Source of the DNA: Curvularia sp. ZM96
Lineage: Eukaryota; Ascomycota; Dothideomycetes; Pleosporales; Pleosporaceae
NCBI GenBank assembly: GCA_022457065.1
Contig: JAJGBQ010000006.1
Coordinates: 2,604,001 to 2,668,000, forward strand
Length of the DNA: 64,000 nt
Reading direction: 5' to 3'
Shown: positions 1-11,966 of the stretch, piece by piece
Layout of the letters: each line of letters starts with the position of its first letter
Position numbering within the stretch: the first letter of the stretch is position 1
Translations under genes and position numbers: made by a program
Notes under the pieces: model-generated
Databases searched by the model: none
The model's input: only the letters and a program-made list of their open reading frames with translations
What the model was told of the DNA's origin: nothing

Positions 1-450
1 TTCATCACACTATCTGACTTACCCTCATACCAAGGTATCGACCCTTCAGACATGTTCGGTACATACCAATGTCTAGGCCACGCCATGTCAGAAAAGTTCA
101 GCGTAGTACTACCCAAAGACTTCAAAGGCCTCGAAGAATCTACCTACCTCTCGCGCGCCTTTTCCGACCAAGGCGTCCGTCTACGCCTCCGCAAAGAGGC
201 TCGCGGCATGATGAGCAACAAGCGCTCAATTGGCGGCGACTCGGACCAACCGCCCATTGCCAAGAAGCGCAGAGAAGACAGCGTCGAGAGCGCGAACCCC
301 CTTATGCCTAACTTCGCATACGGGATCTCACCCTACACTCAGACACAGTATCTTCAGACACAGGCACTACAGACACCTGCGCTCCAGACGCCGACGCGCC
401 AGGAGCCTAATTACGGCGGTTGGAACATGTTTGATCCTTACTTGGGATGA
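1..450 (+). CDS. Velvet-domain regulator, VosA-like (C-terminal part only)
   Basis: The gene enters from the left edge; the reading frame is open from base 1 to a TGA at 448-450 (149 codons visible). The first part matches the last strands of a velvet domain: a core reading FSVVLPKDFKGLEEST followed by LSRAFSDQGVRLRLRKE. Velvet proteins are fungal NF-kB-like DNA-binding factors that control sporulation and secondary metabolism. After the domain comes a basic stretch with IAKKRRED, which looks like a nuclear localisation signal, and then a Gln/Thr/Tyr-rich tail containing the repeated unit LQT. A tail after the velvet domain fits VosA better than VelB, whose velvet domain lies near its C-terminus. 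The VosA assignment is inference; membership of the velvet family is fairly secure. The N-terminal half lies outside the window. Confidence 0.62.
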   Translation, partial: FITLSDLPSYQGIDPSDMFGTYQCLGHAMSEKFSVVLPKDFKGLEESTYLSRAFSDQGVRLRLRKEARGMMSNKRSIGGDSDQPPIAKKRREDSVESANPLMPNFAYGISPYTQTQYLQTQALQTPALQTPTRQEPNYGGWNMFDPYLG

Positions 451-1662
451 ACGGAAATGGGCGATCGAATAAACGAACGAAAGCTAGGCGCAAAGGGAAA
501 ATGAATGATCATTCTGTGTATGTGGGAACAAAAAAAAGGAGAGAACCCACTTGTATTTTTGTGCCCCTCTGGGGCGTGCGTCCTTTTTTTCTCTCTCTCG
601 CTTTCTATGTAGTTTTTCTATACCTGGGTCGTTTTGGGGTTCTTATGGGATGGACGGATGGATGGCATAGCATAATATATCTTTTCGAGGTTCGAATGTG
701 TGTGTGCGAGAAATGGTGGCTATGGATGTAGAATAACGAGCTTCAAATGTGATTTCAACTGTCTGGCTGCCATTCTTTCATGCATAAATTTCTTGATGGA
801 GTCTGCAACACATTACGCATCCTCCATCTAATTTTGCATCATCACTGCCGTATGAAATACAAGTCCTCACTATGAAATCTCACACTAAGTACACACATCA
901 ACTCCCAATGTCTTACATGGCATATCATACTCAAAACGAATAAGACTAGACCAAACAATCTTACATCTCCAATCTCATCCCCTCTCCTCACACAGCACAA
1001 CATCCTTTTACGCACAATCTTCACATCTCCTCACCACCAGCACCAACATCACCGTACAGTCTTTTTCAATGAAAAAAAGTGATTACTACACTATCAACCT
1101 CTACCCTACCAACACCCCTCTCCTCACTTCCCACACAATATCCATCCTCCTCTTGCATGCCAATCAATCCAAAACAAACAATCAGAGCGATCAACCACGT
1201 TCCCTAACTCCATTCTGCCTGTGCGTTTGGAAATTCCCCCGTTCCTTTCACGCATACAATGTGTGTGTGCAGCCCGCAAAACAAGGGAAAGGAGAAGAAG
1301 AAGACGTTTTGGGAAAAAAAAGATAAGACAAGGTATCATTCAGAAAGAAGCGCATATAGAACGGCTGTAAAGTAGAAAAGAAAAAAACATGAGAACAGTA
1401 GTAGTCAGAGAGAGAAAAACAGAAAAGAAGATCGGGGTATTACTCTCTACTCGAAACCCGCCCTCCATAAGTTCGGAAAGTTTCAAATATGCAGAGTGAA
1501 GATGAAAAAAAGGTCCCGCATGGTTTAAACACTTTGTACTTCCCACAGCCGACTACCTCTGAAGAGGAAGAGAGAAGGAAAAAAAAGTCGGAGGGAGGAA
1601 TACCATTCCCAGTGCCGTAAACCGCTCAGAAGAATCAAGAAAGACAGAGAGAGGAAGAAGGA
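451..1662. other. Convergent intergenic region, 1.2 kb
   Basis: This lies between the 3' ends of the velvet gene (+) and the SAS3-like gene (-). It contains pyrimidine- and purine-rich low-complexity stretches and runs of A and T consistent with 3' UTRs. I see no coding frame that looks real. Confidence 0.6.
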
Positions 1663-4600
1663 TCAAGCACCCCCCATAATCACATCATCGTCATCCTCAC
1701 CCTCAGCATCCACATCCATCAATCCATCATCCTCATCATACTCGCCATCCACATCCTCCTCTTCCTCTTCTTCCTGCTCATGCTCTTCTTCCTCTCCTTC
1801 TTCCTCTTCCTCTTCCTCCTCTTCCTCATCCTCCTCGTGAATCGGCACCGCGCGCCCCTTGCCCTTGAGATCGAGACTAGCACGCGACGAACTAGCCGAG
1901 CTGCGGGTGCTGCGCCGACCGTTGGGCACGAGGGAGCGGACTGCACCGCCGGCGGGAGAATCGTGCTCGACATCGTCACCGTTAGTAACGCTTTCCCCGA
2001 GGCGGCTGCGCGTACGGCGAAGGGAGATGGTGCCGGGGGTAAGAGCGCCGCTGCCGTTTGCAGAAGGCGACATTTGGGCTTTTGCGCCGCGGCTGGGGGA
2101 AAGCTGGATTTTGGAGACGGGAGCGGTGTGGATGGTCATGGTGGTGTTGCGGATGCGGTTGGGGGTACTGGTTCTTCGACGGGATCCGAATGGGCGGCCT
2201 GGACGCCGTTTTTGTGTGGGTTGGCCCGGGATAGGGGGGAAGATTTCGTAGCGTGTGGGTGGGATGGCGGGTTCTTCCATGTGTGAGCCTGCAAGGGCGA
2301 CGGTGGAGCCGTTGGCGAGTGGTGTTCCTGGAGCAGGAGAGCCGCCGTTGATGGAGTCTTCGGTAGCAAGTGCATGGGCGGGGGCAGGTAGAAACGGTTC
2401 AGTCTCTTCACTCTTGCCATTGGTTTTTGCAGTCTCTACTTGCACACCCTCCTCTGCTGCGGGCTTCTCATCGGCCTCGTCACGCTGCTGCACTGTCTGC
2501 AGAGCTGGGCCGTCCTCGTACTGACCAAGCCGACCCATGACATATGGAGTCCAGACGAGACATTCGGGTTTAATCTTGGGGTTACCCGCGGCATTGCACT
2601 TCTCAATGTAGGATTTGAAGTATTCCAGATCGAGCCGTAGTGCGTACTTCTTAGTAACTGGATCACGCACGAGAGCGCGCAAGCCCTCCAGCGCGGATAC
2701 GATATCGTCTGCAGTCATGCCTGTGCGGTCGGATATGGCTGATATGCTAATTGGTGATTTCTGGTTCAGCAGCTCCTCGCACAAGACGAGCCGCCAATAC
2801 TTGCGATAACTTACAAGACCCATGTCACTCAGTGGTTTCTCAGGACTGCCGGTCTTGCGCTCGACGCGTGTCAGCAGGTATGAGAACTCAATCAGATATT
2901 GTCCGTAACCTTTGCGCATGTGTATGGGCAGCACAAGGATACAAGAAACGTTGTTGAGTGAGCTTGGTCGTTTTTCCTTGGAGAAATAGCCGACAAAATG
3001 GCAGCCAAATTGGTCGTTCTCCGTCATGACATAGAACAAGAAGGGTTCGACGTCGTAGTATAGTGTTTTTGAGCCAAGGAAGAGCTTAGCCAGCAGGCAG
3101 AGGTTCTGGCAATACACAGGGTTCTTTCTGCCATCAACCTCGAAGAAGGAGTACTTGCCGTCACGGTAAATCTCGTCGCCAGGAGGGTGCTTTGCAGGGC
3201 ATTTAAGCTGGATTCGTTAGTAATGAAGCGATACACTAACGGATCCACGTACCTTGTGCCGCCATGCGACATAGTCTGAGTTCATGTACTTGAGACAGAA
3301 CTCGCAAATATAAAGCACCCTGTTCTTGCTGTACTCTTCGGGATAGGGAGCGGCGTGCCATGTATCAATCTCCCACCCACCGAAATTGACGCATTTGATC
3401 TTGCTCGCAGTGGCTGTTTGCTTATGTGACCGTACTGGCTCAGGCGGATAGAGGGCAGCCTGCTTGACCTTCCATTCTTCTTCGGCCTTGATCCGGGCAT
3501 CATCGAAGCGCTTCCGGTCGGCTTGCGTGGGATACGTCTTGGAAGTATCCGCGTCAGCTTCGGAAAGCACGCCCCCATAGGGTTTGCTTTTGGATTCGTC
3601 GGTCTCTTTATCCATGAAGCCTGCAAAAGGCGTGGGGTACTGAAGGTGAATGGCTGGGTAGTGTGGGACGTCTGGAGATTCACGGGCTGCCTGTGCAGCA
3701 CGGCGGTTCCTTTCTCGACGTTCTCTGTCTCTCTCACGCCGCCTCTCTTGTCGTTCCTGCTCAATAGTAGGCAGAGCCTTCTTCTTGGGTTTGGATGTGA
3801 CAATCTTCTGGACCTTTTCGTTGTTAAGGTGAAAGGCCATAATCAGGCTGAGACCCTGCGCTTCTTCAATCCACGCGAGTGGTCTCTTGTCGGTTCTCTT
3901 TGGCTGTCCACGTCGCGCTCGCGCTGGGCGTAGACGTGTGGTTTCTCGGTCGGACCCAGTATGCTCTGCTTCGACCCCACTCTCGTGACCGTCACCAATA
4001 GCGCTACGAGCACTTCGCACGCTCCTGGATGGTGGTCGGGGTGAGGTTGCGGGCATGGATGGTGCCGCATCTGAGTGGGTAGCCTCGGATGGTCTCCGCT
4101 TTTTGCGCGTTTGCCTGGACGGTACCGGAGCAGATGCTTCGTCGCCATGTGAAGTTTTCCGTTTGCGCAGCGAACGGAGGCCGTCCGATTGCTCATCTGG
4201 AAGAATCAAATCCTTGAAGATGGAATGGCCTGCTGGATCAACACCACGAAGTGAAGGAAGCAGTTCCTTGGTTAGCTTGTTAGAAGAATGCCTACGGCGG
4301 GCAGCAGGCCGCGGAGGTTCCTCCTCTTCTTCGGTTGGAAAATTGTCAAGGCAGTCATCGCACCGCCAGCGCTTTGCATCTGGTGATTGTTAGTGGAGCC
4401 GGATTTGGGGCATGACACGAGAGCATACCGTCGTCGGGACTAAGCGTGTTAGCGCCACGGGCGCATTGCCGATGTGCTGCAGGGACAACATGTCAGCTAC
4501 CGAAACCATGCTGCAGCCCTCTTTGTGGAACACTCACCATTGTCTCCACACACAGCGCAGGAGAGGTACTCTTCGAATTCTGGACTAGGGTCATGTTCCT

Positions 4601-5098
4601 CGTCCTGCTTGCAGTATCTGGATGCGTGTCAGTGCACGCAATGGGACTTTGCAATGGTGTTGGAAGCAATACTGACATGCACACATTGGGGTTGGACGAC
4701 TTGACGAGTTCGTCTTCCTCGCCGTCTTCACTGGCCTGCCACTGGTTTTCTTCCTCCGAGTCGGCGTTGGTCGAGTCTTCACTGTCGCTGGACTTGGCAT
4801 CTGAGGATTCCTTGACAGCCTCTTCGGCGTCATAGTCGTCTTCCTCATCCGACACAGACGTTCGACGCGCTATCTTGACATCGCCCACTGGTTCGGCATC
4901 ATCTTCGTCGTCTTCGTCGACCTCCTCGCCCTCGGCATCCACATCCGAACCCTCAGCGTCGGTGGTATGGCCGTGGACGTCGGGGGCAGGCTGGGCCACG
5001 GGCGGGTGCGCGTACTCGACATCGTCCATTTCATATTCGCCATCGGCGTCTATGTCGTCCAAGTCGGTGTTCGGCGTCTGGCCCAGAAGCTCCGCCAT
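1663..5098 (-). CDS. SAS3: MYST-family histone acetyltransferase with PHD finger (SAS3-like)
   Basis: Five exons: 5098-4677, 4617-4538, 4476-4429, 4379-3253 and 3207-1663, with four introns of 45-61 bp, giving 1073 aa. An acidic N-terminus leads into a PHD-type zinc finger at about residues 140-193 (CIYC, CAVC, HRQC and CDDC ligand pairs). A basic low-complexity region follows. The MYST domain begins with a C2HC finger (CEFC...WRHKLKC) at about residue 545. It then shows the catalytic cysteine in VSCILVLP (about C648), the acetyl-CoA loop RKGYGQ and the catalytic glutamate in SPEKPLSDMG (about E682). The C-terminus is Ser/Arg-rich and then extremely Glu/Asp-rich. MYST enzymes acetylate histone tails; SAS3 is the catalytic subunit of NuA3, which targets H3K14. 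The acidic tail and PHD finger point to SAS3 rather than ESA1 or SAS2. The start is the first ATG of exon 1; an extra upstream exon is possible. Confidence 0.88.
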
Positions 5099-5712
5099 GG
5101 CCAAGTTGACGGCAGAGGCCACCTTTGAGGCAAAATAAGCCAGCGTCGCAGTCCGAGAATTGTGTGAACGTTAACACATGGATTGAGCTAGTAGTAGTTG
5201 GCCCTGGGGGCGGCTGGCGTGCAGTGAATCGTGAACGCGTCGTGGCCGTACTGCTGCGCGTTGTTGGGCCTGGGAAGACACCCCACCGCGTGTGTATAAG
5301 AAGAACTCGACTTGTTTAAGACTCAGCTGGCCACAGGTGATTGCAGTGAGATGTGGCGGGCTCGTAGTCGCGTTGTTGGGTGTTGTGGGGAAGGCGGAGG
5401 TTCGCAGCGGCAGTGGGCGCAATTGTTCCGCGGAAGGGCGAGGTCAAAGGGTCGGAATTCGCGGTTCGTATGAAAGTGGGAGTCGGGGCGACACTGAGAA
5501 TAATTGCTGCTCGCCTCGAATCGGCGTAGGCGATGTGTTCTTGACGTCTGAAGTGGCTCTCTCTGCGTAGGTCGGGGGAGCCAAGACACACGCACGGCCG
5601 CTCCCTCACTCGACGCCGACGGCACCGCTGGTCTAGCTTCGAAGTCGACGACGACGACGACTTCCAATCCCCCTCACCACACCACAACGACTGCACACAC
5701 TCGACCGCAACC
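5099..5712. promoter_or_regulatory. Divergent promoter between SAS3-like and NDUFA1-like genes
   Basis: The two genes start 614 bp apart on opposite strands, so this segment must carry both promoters. No coding sequence is convincing here. I did not identify a specific TATA box or factor site. Confidence 0.5.
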
Positions 5713-6190
5713 ATGGGCGTCCCATTCGAGGCTCTGTTGCCCTATGCCATCATGACCGGCGTGAGTCAATGGCGCCCGACCGACGCGGGGGAGGTTCCGA
5801 CAGCGCTAACCGGGCCTGCAGTTCTTCGCCTTCAGCGCCGTGTCTGTTGGAAAGCTCAAGGAGATCCAGAACGGCGGCAAGCGGACGCGACGGGGTATCG
5901 ATGCTTGGGACAGGGTGAGTTGTACGCTGGGGATACATGGAATGGGTGCTAACATATGGACAGCAAAGTACGACCATTTTACCATGACCTCATTCATGCC
6001 CCCAGTACTTACAAGAGACCAGTGATGGAACGCGACCGCCGCCTGACAGGCTTCATGCGTGGACAGACAGACAAGCCCGCTGCTCCTCCGGGCTTCGAGC
6101 TCAACAACCCGTGGAGGGTATGTATGGACCTAGTCCGGATCATAGCAGATGGATGCTAACCACGGCCAGTGCGAGCAACGATTCTTGTAG
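5713..6190 (+). CDS. Complex I MWFE-type subunit (NDUFA1-like)
   Basis: Five exons: 5713-5760, 5822-5914, 5964-5967, 6023-6117 and 6170-6190, giving 86 aa. The protein has a single N-terminal hydrophobic segment (FEALLPYAIMTGFFAFSAVSVG). The conserved core NGGKRTRRGIDAWDRQMMERDRRLTG follows, written here in parts: NGGKRTRRG, then WDRQMMERDRR. This pattern matches the small membrane-arm accessory subunit NDUFA1/MWFE of mitochondrial NADH:ubiquinone oxidoreductase. The conserved WDRQMMERDRR can only be built by including a 4-base exon (CAAA) that supplies Q and the first base of Met. Without it both alternative joins hit a stop at once. The last exon adds CEQRFL. The gene converges with the arylamine N-acetyltransferase, leaving 110 bp between stop codons. 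Confidence 0.85.
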
Positions 6191-6300
6191 GCACATGTGA
6201 GTCTCTAGCACAGTCACGAACAGGCATGTCGGATTGCCTCGGATTATTCACGCAAAGAGCTTGCGCAGGCCCGGTAGATGTCAAGCAATCAATTCTTTTT

Positions 6301-7224
6301 CTATTTGATCTCGGATGCCAGACCAGCGATGCTGTCGCGCTCTGCTTGGTCGAGCTTGATGCCAAAATACTTTTCCAGCGCCTCTATTCTCTCCGCTTCA
6401 CTCTTGAACTCGATCTCCTTGGTCTTCTCCCCGTGTATGTTCCACTTGAGCGTGGTAGCTGCCAGGGTCATCTTGCCTATCAGCTCGCCGTCAGGGCCCA
6501 AAATCTTCTTGTCCACAACAACCATCCTCGTGAACCAGCTGTGCTGGCTCGTGCTTGTGTAGTAGTTGGCGAGGGCAAAGTCCTGTGGCTGGAACTCGAG
6601 CTCGGTGAATGAGTACTTCACCTCCCAGTCGCAGTCATCGTTCCTCCGGTACTCGTAGACCCAAAGACGTTGGCCGGGGTCGGTATTGCCGGGGACATTG
6701 CGCCATTGGAGGCGTGCCGACGCAGGCTGGATGCTCTTGTGCACCGTGCCTGTGCGGTCCAAAGCCATGGGCGCAGTGGGCGCATCGCCGCCAAATCCAA
6801 CGTCGACATGATACTTTGTGCTACCGATAGTGACGATGTTGATCATGTGCGCCCAGCCCGTCCAACGGCCGCCCTCCCAGACGCGGCCGCCTCCCGGGTA
6901 GACGGTAAAACCGAGCGACCTGAGCAGCGTGCCGAAGAGAGCATTGTTTTCCATACAGTAGCCACCCCGGCCATTGTTGTCGGCAATGACCTTGTTGAAG
7001 AGCTGATGGGGGTGCACGGACACGGAGTGGTGGGTCGAATAGTGCAGCGAGAGGTTCTCAAAGGGAATCTCCGCCAGGTGCAGCGTCTGGAGTCGTGCAA
7101 GATAGCCCAGGGCATCGGTGGCGTCGAGGCCGGCAACGTGCTGGATCCGCTGTTCCTGCGGCAGCCCCAAGCGGTCCAAGTAGCGGGCTATCTGGGCCGG
7201 CGAGTAAGTGGCTAGTGCGCTCAT
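6301..7224 (-). CDS. Arylamine N-acetyltransferase (NAT)
   Basis: Single exon, 307 aa, the usual length for the family. NATs move an acetyl (in some fungi malonyl) group from CoA to aromatic amines and hydrazines, and fungal members detoxify plant benzoxazolinones and anilines. The family's Cys-His-Asp triad is visible: Cys90 in RGGYCMENN, His126 in WTGWAHMIN and Asp141 in YHVDVGFGG. The family motif PFENLSL is at residues 54-60. No signal peptide is present, so it should be cytosolic. The start chosen is the ATG at 7224, followed by SALATYSPAQIARYLDRLGL, a typical NAT N-terminus. The in vivo substrate and preferred acyl donor cannot be read from sequence. Confidence 0.93.
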   Translation of the reverse strand: MSALATYSPAQIARYLDRLGLPQEQRIQHVAGLDATDALGYLARLQTLHLAEIPFENLSLHYSTHHSVSVHPHQLFNKVIADNNGRGGYCMENNALFGTLLRSLGFTVYPGGGRVWEGGRWTGWAHMINIVTIGSTKYHVDVGFGGDAPTAPMALDRTGTVHKSIQPASARLQWRNVPGNTDPGQRLWVYEYRRNDDCDWEVKYSFTELEFQPQDFALANYYTSTSQHSWFTRMVVVDKKILGPDGELIGKMTLAATTLKWNIHGEKTKEIEFKSEAERIEALEKYFGIKLDQAERDSIAGLASEIK

Positions 7225-7711
7225 GATAGGCGGTTGGTTGACGCGTCGTAGGGCCAGTGCCGCAACGCCTGCAGAGTGGCTGATCGGTGTCTGCCAGAAG
7301 GATAGGGTTCAGCGAATACACGTTCAGTGCAGGGGCGTGCCTGGAGGGTGGGGAGCGAGGTGGGATGCCCGGATGCCTGCCAAGCGGGAGATTCGCTGTT
7401 CATGCACCCCTTGACGGCTCGCCCTGTGCTCCCATCCCGGCCAGCTTCGAGTGCTGCTTTAGTAGCGCCGGCTGCCCATCCCAACACGCCAACGCTACGC
7501 TACACTGCCGCCCTCTCCTGACTTGCTTGAGATTCTCGCTGTTCGCAATCGCTATGCCTCGCGCCCCGTGAGGCTTCCTCCATCTCTCTCGCTGGCTGCG
7601 CGAGCCCTGTTCCTCTGTGCCCCCGTTGCACTCTCCCTCCGCCCCATCACTGCTCCCCACCGCCCCGACTCGCCTGCTCTCTCCACGCGCCGCCCGCGGC
7701 TGCGACTCACC
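7225..7711. promoter_or_regulatory. Divergent promoter, NAT (-) and Uds1 protein (+)
   Basis: 487 bp between two divergent starts. The + frame stays open through much of it (from 7523), but no ATG precedes 7712 in that frame. The composition is the C-rich, CT-rich pattern usual for leaders of highly expressed fungal genes, so I treat it as leader and promoter. Confidence 0.5.
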
Positions 7712-10700
7712 ATGAGCAACAATGGCCTGCGAACCCAGTTCCCCTACGTGGGTGACACCCTGAGCCCCCGTCCCCAGTATGGCTTTCCCTCGCCCACTTC
7801 AAACTATCCATCCGGTGTCGAAGTACCCTCGCCCGGCTTCTTCCCCATGGCCTACCAGATTTCCCCACGATTCGGAGCCAGCGCCTTCATCCCCCCTCCA
7901 GATGTCTTTGTCGACGGCCGCAAGGAGACGGTGCGCGAAAACGGCGTGTATACGCCCCGAAATTCCGGGAAGCGAGGCCTGGATGCGCTCAACACCGACC
8001 CCGTAGCCATGCACCTGCTGGTCGAGACGGCCATTGGAGACAGCCAGTACTTTGACATTCTGACCGTCGAGGAGGTGGACGCGCTCAAGCAGGAGCAGAG
8101 GTCACTGGATACGCGGCTGAACACCGTTCGGCGGAAACTTGAGTCTGAGACCAAGATTCGCGATGCCACACGCTCGCTCGGCCGCTTGGCTGGAAACAAG
8201 GGAAACGACAACCGGAGAGGTGTGGCCAGCAAAGGCAGCAACGCAGTTAACGACTTTGACGACAAGGACCAAGAGGGGCTCGAATCGAGCAATCGAAAAG
8301 TAGAGGAGTTTATCCGCGAGTGTCTAGAAATCGAGTCGCGCATGCGCATGATTGACATGCAGCTGTTAATGCACACCGCGGCTGTGCTTCAGCTCACCCA
8401 CAAAGGACCCAAGCAGCGTGACGAAAACGCCCAATCCTCAGAGGATCGCTTCCGGAGACCAGACAGTCCCGCCAGCCTGGACACGTACGAAGATGCCCGG
8501 TTGAATGGCATAAGCGCGAGCGTCTTTGACGATCGGAGCCTCTACAGATCACCAGAGAACCTCGACAACCTTATGGTTGTGCTGCAGAACGGAACACACC
8601 ACCAGTCTGAACGGTCCAACCAAGCTTTTGGCGCATTAGCCACACGCCTCCAAGAAATGAATGAACGGTTGCGCAATCTCATCATTGAAGCCAATCCCGA
8701 TCGGGATGAAGACTATTCCCTACCACCACTAGCCCTTGAAGGGACACTGGACGCTACGACGATTGACCGCCAGCTCGACTTTCTTGATCAGGGTATTCGC
8801 AGCATCAGTGTAGAACAAGCCAACATCCGCACAAATGCTCGACACACGCTAAGCGAAGTCGAAGGTCGTCTAGAGGGTATCAACAACCAGCTCTATGCCG
8901 TACTCTCCCGCTCCGAAAATGAGCAGGCTGAGAGGATTCCCCCACCACCGGCAATTACTGGCAGTGGCTCCACTGAGCAGCTCAACTACATGGAAGACAC
9001 GTTCTACAACCTTGAGCAGATTCAATTTGCAATGACTGAGAGAATCAGGGAGCTTCAGTCTGCCCCTTCAACGAGCGACGACCCTGACAAGGCCGAAAAG
9101 TACGAGACCACAATCAAGGGTCTGTGGGATATGATCCGAAAGGGTGAGGAAGAAGCCCTTGAGCGAAAGCGTGAGCGACGCCGATTGCTCGCCGAAGACC
9201 CAGACGCCGAAGAACAGCTCTCGCCCGACGAAGACTTCAACGCCAATGAGTCGTACTCGCTTCTCGCCTTCTCATCCAAGATCCAGTTCCTCTTCAAGCG
9301 CGCTACCAGTCTCAAGGAGAAGCAGTCGGTCCTCCTGCGCCAAATCAAGCAGCAGCGCGAGTTGAACAGCAAATCTGATGCCCAGAAGGAGGCTGAGTTT
9401 GAGCGCCTCAACACCCAAATCCTGAGTGCGAGGTCTGAGAAGCACTCCATGGAAGAGGAGCTCGAGCGGGCTATGAGCCAATTGCAGCAATTCGACCAGC
9501 AGAAGACCGGTGTCGATACAGAGGCTATGCGCGAGACCCAGGAACGCAACGCCGGATTGGAAGCTCAGCTCATCAACGTACAGGAGCGAGTAATCAAGTT
9601 TGAGACAGAACTCAAGGAGGCCCGACAGCGTATCACCGCCTACGAGAACCAGCTCAAGGACGTCCAGGAGCAGGCTGTGGGCTACCACAGCAAGCTGCAA
9701 GACGCCGAAAAACGCGCTGCTTCGTTCGAAGAAGAGCTCAAGGACCACCAAGAGCGCAACAGTGCGTACAATGTGTCGTCGCGAGAGGCAGAAGAACGCA
9801 CTGCTGGCTACGAGGCTCAAGTTCGAGATGCCCAAGAGCGGGCTCTTATGCTCGAGGGCAAGCTGAGGGAAGCAGAGTCCATCAAAGCGGAGCTCGCAGA
9901 GTCAGCCAAGAAGATTGAGCAGACTACAGCTGCTCTTCAGGCAATGACTGCCGAGAAGGAGGCAGCCGAGGCACGCTCTCTCGATGCAACCAACAACCTC
10001 AATGCAAAGGAGGAAGAGTTCCGCCAGCTCGAAGGCGAGATTGTACGTCTCACAACGGAGCTGACATTTGCCAAGGCAGAGCTCGACGGCGCCTACGGCA
10101 CACGTGCCCAGCGCGCTGCCGATTCGGCCGCCAACCCAGCCATCAAGAAGGAACTCGACGATCTCGCCGAACAGAACCAGGCTTTGAGAGGCGAACTCGA
10201 AGCCCTCCGCAAAGTACAAGAGATAGCCTCGCAATCAGAAGCCGAAGCCCGCCAATCCGAACGCAATCTCAAAGCCGAGCTGTCAGGCATGGCAGCCGAG
10301 TACGAAGCGCTCACACGCGACGCCATCCAAAACGAAAAGGACCGCGATGCCCTCGAGTCGCAAATCGACAAGCTGCGCGACGACAAAGAGGCTCTCGAGC
10401 GCGAACTCAGCGACGAGAAAGTCAAATGGCTCGGCGTCCGCAGTCCGGGTACGCCTGCTGCCGTGGGTGCCGGCGGCGCCATGCAGCTCGACATGGGCGC
10501 AACCAGCATCCGCATGCTGCGTGAGGATTTCAGGAAGATGATGAGGGATCGGACGGCAGAGGGACTGAAGGCTTTGAGGGTACGTTTTTTTTTTTTTTTA
10601 CTTCCACATTCCAACTGCTTCATGGATAACATAACCTAATACATCACGAACAGGCTGAACAAGAAGAACGCCGCAAACTCGAGGCCGTCGTGCGTCAACT

Positions 10701-10764
10701 ACGCAAAGAAGCACTACCTCAACGCACGTCTAATCTCGCAAGAACGATGACGACGCCGCATTAA
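7712..10764 (+). CDS. Uds1-domain long coiled-coil protein
   Basis: Two exons (7712-10579 and 10654-10764) separated by a 74-bp intron with a poly-T run, giving 992 aa. The N-terminus is Pro/Ser/Tyr-rich and disordered. A conserved block at about residues 95-225 (DPVAMHLLVETAIGDSQYFD...EEVDALKQE...RRKLESETKIRDA) resembles the Uds1 domain, named after a fission-yeast gene up-regulated during septation. From about residue 300 the protein is heptad-rich coiled coil, with many Glu/Lys/Gln/Arg repeats such as QERxxxYExQLKDxQE. A short basic C-terminal helix is encoded by exon 2. It probably acts as a structural or cytoskeletal factor, possibly at septa; this is inference from family naming. The ATG at 7712 is preferred because the longer frame upstream has no ATG. 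Confidence 0.8.
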
Positions 10765-11966
10765 TGTCATTGCATATATCCCTTTTCTTTCTTCGCTCTT
10801 GTAATTTAAGAAGTTACTTTTTTGAAAGAATAGACGTCGATCCCCCCTGCCCTTTTGGACCCGTTTGGGGCAAGGGCTTAGTCTTCTTTTTTTCTTTTTT
10901 TCCATATGCTTCTCTTTTTCCATTCAAGGGGATCAAAGAGCGAAAAAAAATATTTATATATATTTATATACATACAGAGAGAACCATATCTTTGTTAAAA
11001 GAGGTTCTTGTAATGTCTTTTTTACTGGCGCAAATGTATACCCAGGTTTTTCTCATCCAGTCTCGCTGTTCTTCCCTCGAAAGGGGTGGTAAGACAGGAG
11101 TGGGGCTGCGATCTATATCTTTTCACTCTACTTAGAAGCATGTAGAATGTAACTGTTAAAGTCCTTGTATGTAGGGATGACCGATGAGACTATAGAGGTA
11201 CGGGAATTAAGTGAATGAAGGTAACCGCTATCAAATGCGTGTCAGCAAGTAGTGAGTCTCTAAATCTAATGACTATCTAGCTAGCATCTACCCACAGGAG
11301 CGACTTGACGACGTATCCTACGCCTAGGTAGTTCTACACCCTATCTACATTAGATTATAACAACCCCTTTATTAGCCTTAAATAGGTAAGGAAGTGTTCA
11401 ATCTCCAGACTGAAGCTTAAGCTAATTAGAACCCACGCCTACTAATTTGCAAAAGCTTTAGTAGTTTCATGGGTGTAAGACGCTCGAAGCTTCGCTGTAG
11501 CAAATAGCATACTTTCGAGTGCATCAGACAGGGATGATGTGAGTCACATTATCATTTATTAGGCTGAGAAGATAAAATTAAGGAAAGGTTTGCCGGTTAG
11601 GCTGCGTAATGATTCTGCCAGCAATGCAATGTGATGGCGATTTGTTCCATGTCTTGCAAAATAAAGATAGCAAACACAATCTGGAATACAATAAGAACAC
11701 ATTTTTAGCGGAACCACCCTTTGAGCCTTACGATCTTACCGCTTGAGAGAGGTCGCACTCATAGAAATGACGTTGTGTCTCCTAGCTTTGAAAATCGCTC
11801 AACCCTCTAACTTTTTGATGTCACTTTACGACTTGCCTCCAAGCTTAAAATGGCAGATCCCTGCTACTATCTTGCGCAGTACTGAGCTACGAGGTCTCAA
11901 GAGTTCGTTTCGTTATTCTATTCAGTGCTGTCTGTTAGCGGGCGTCCAGTATACAGAGGACTAGTA
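10765..11966. other. Gene-poor AT-rich intergenic segment
   Basis: 1.2 kb between the Uds1 gene and the 3' end of the TIR-like gene. The first part looks like a 3' UTR. It includes a perfect tandem of the 10-mer TATTTATATA at 10951-10970, which resembles fungal polyadenylation efficiency signals. From about 11200 to 11560 the DNA is visibly rich in TA dinucleotides and stop codons in all frames, as in decayed or RIP-affected repeats, but I can recognise no element ends. Confidence 0.4.
10951..10970 (+). repeat. Tandem TATTTATATA x2
   Basis: Two exact head-to-tail copies of a 10-base unit about 190 bp past the Uds1 stop codon. The position and TATATA content suggest a role in 3' end formation, but it may be a simple repeat. 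Confidence 0.6.

Noticed and set aside
1780..2286. Antisense frame opposite the acidic tail of SAS3
   Set aside because: It arises from GAA/GAG repeats read as TTC/CTC; no independent support.
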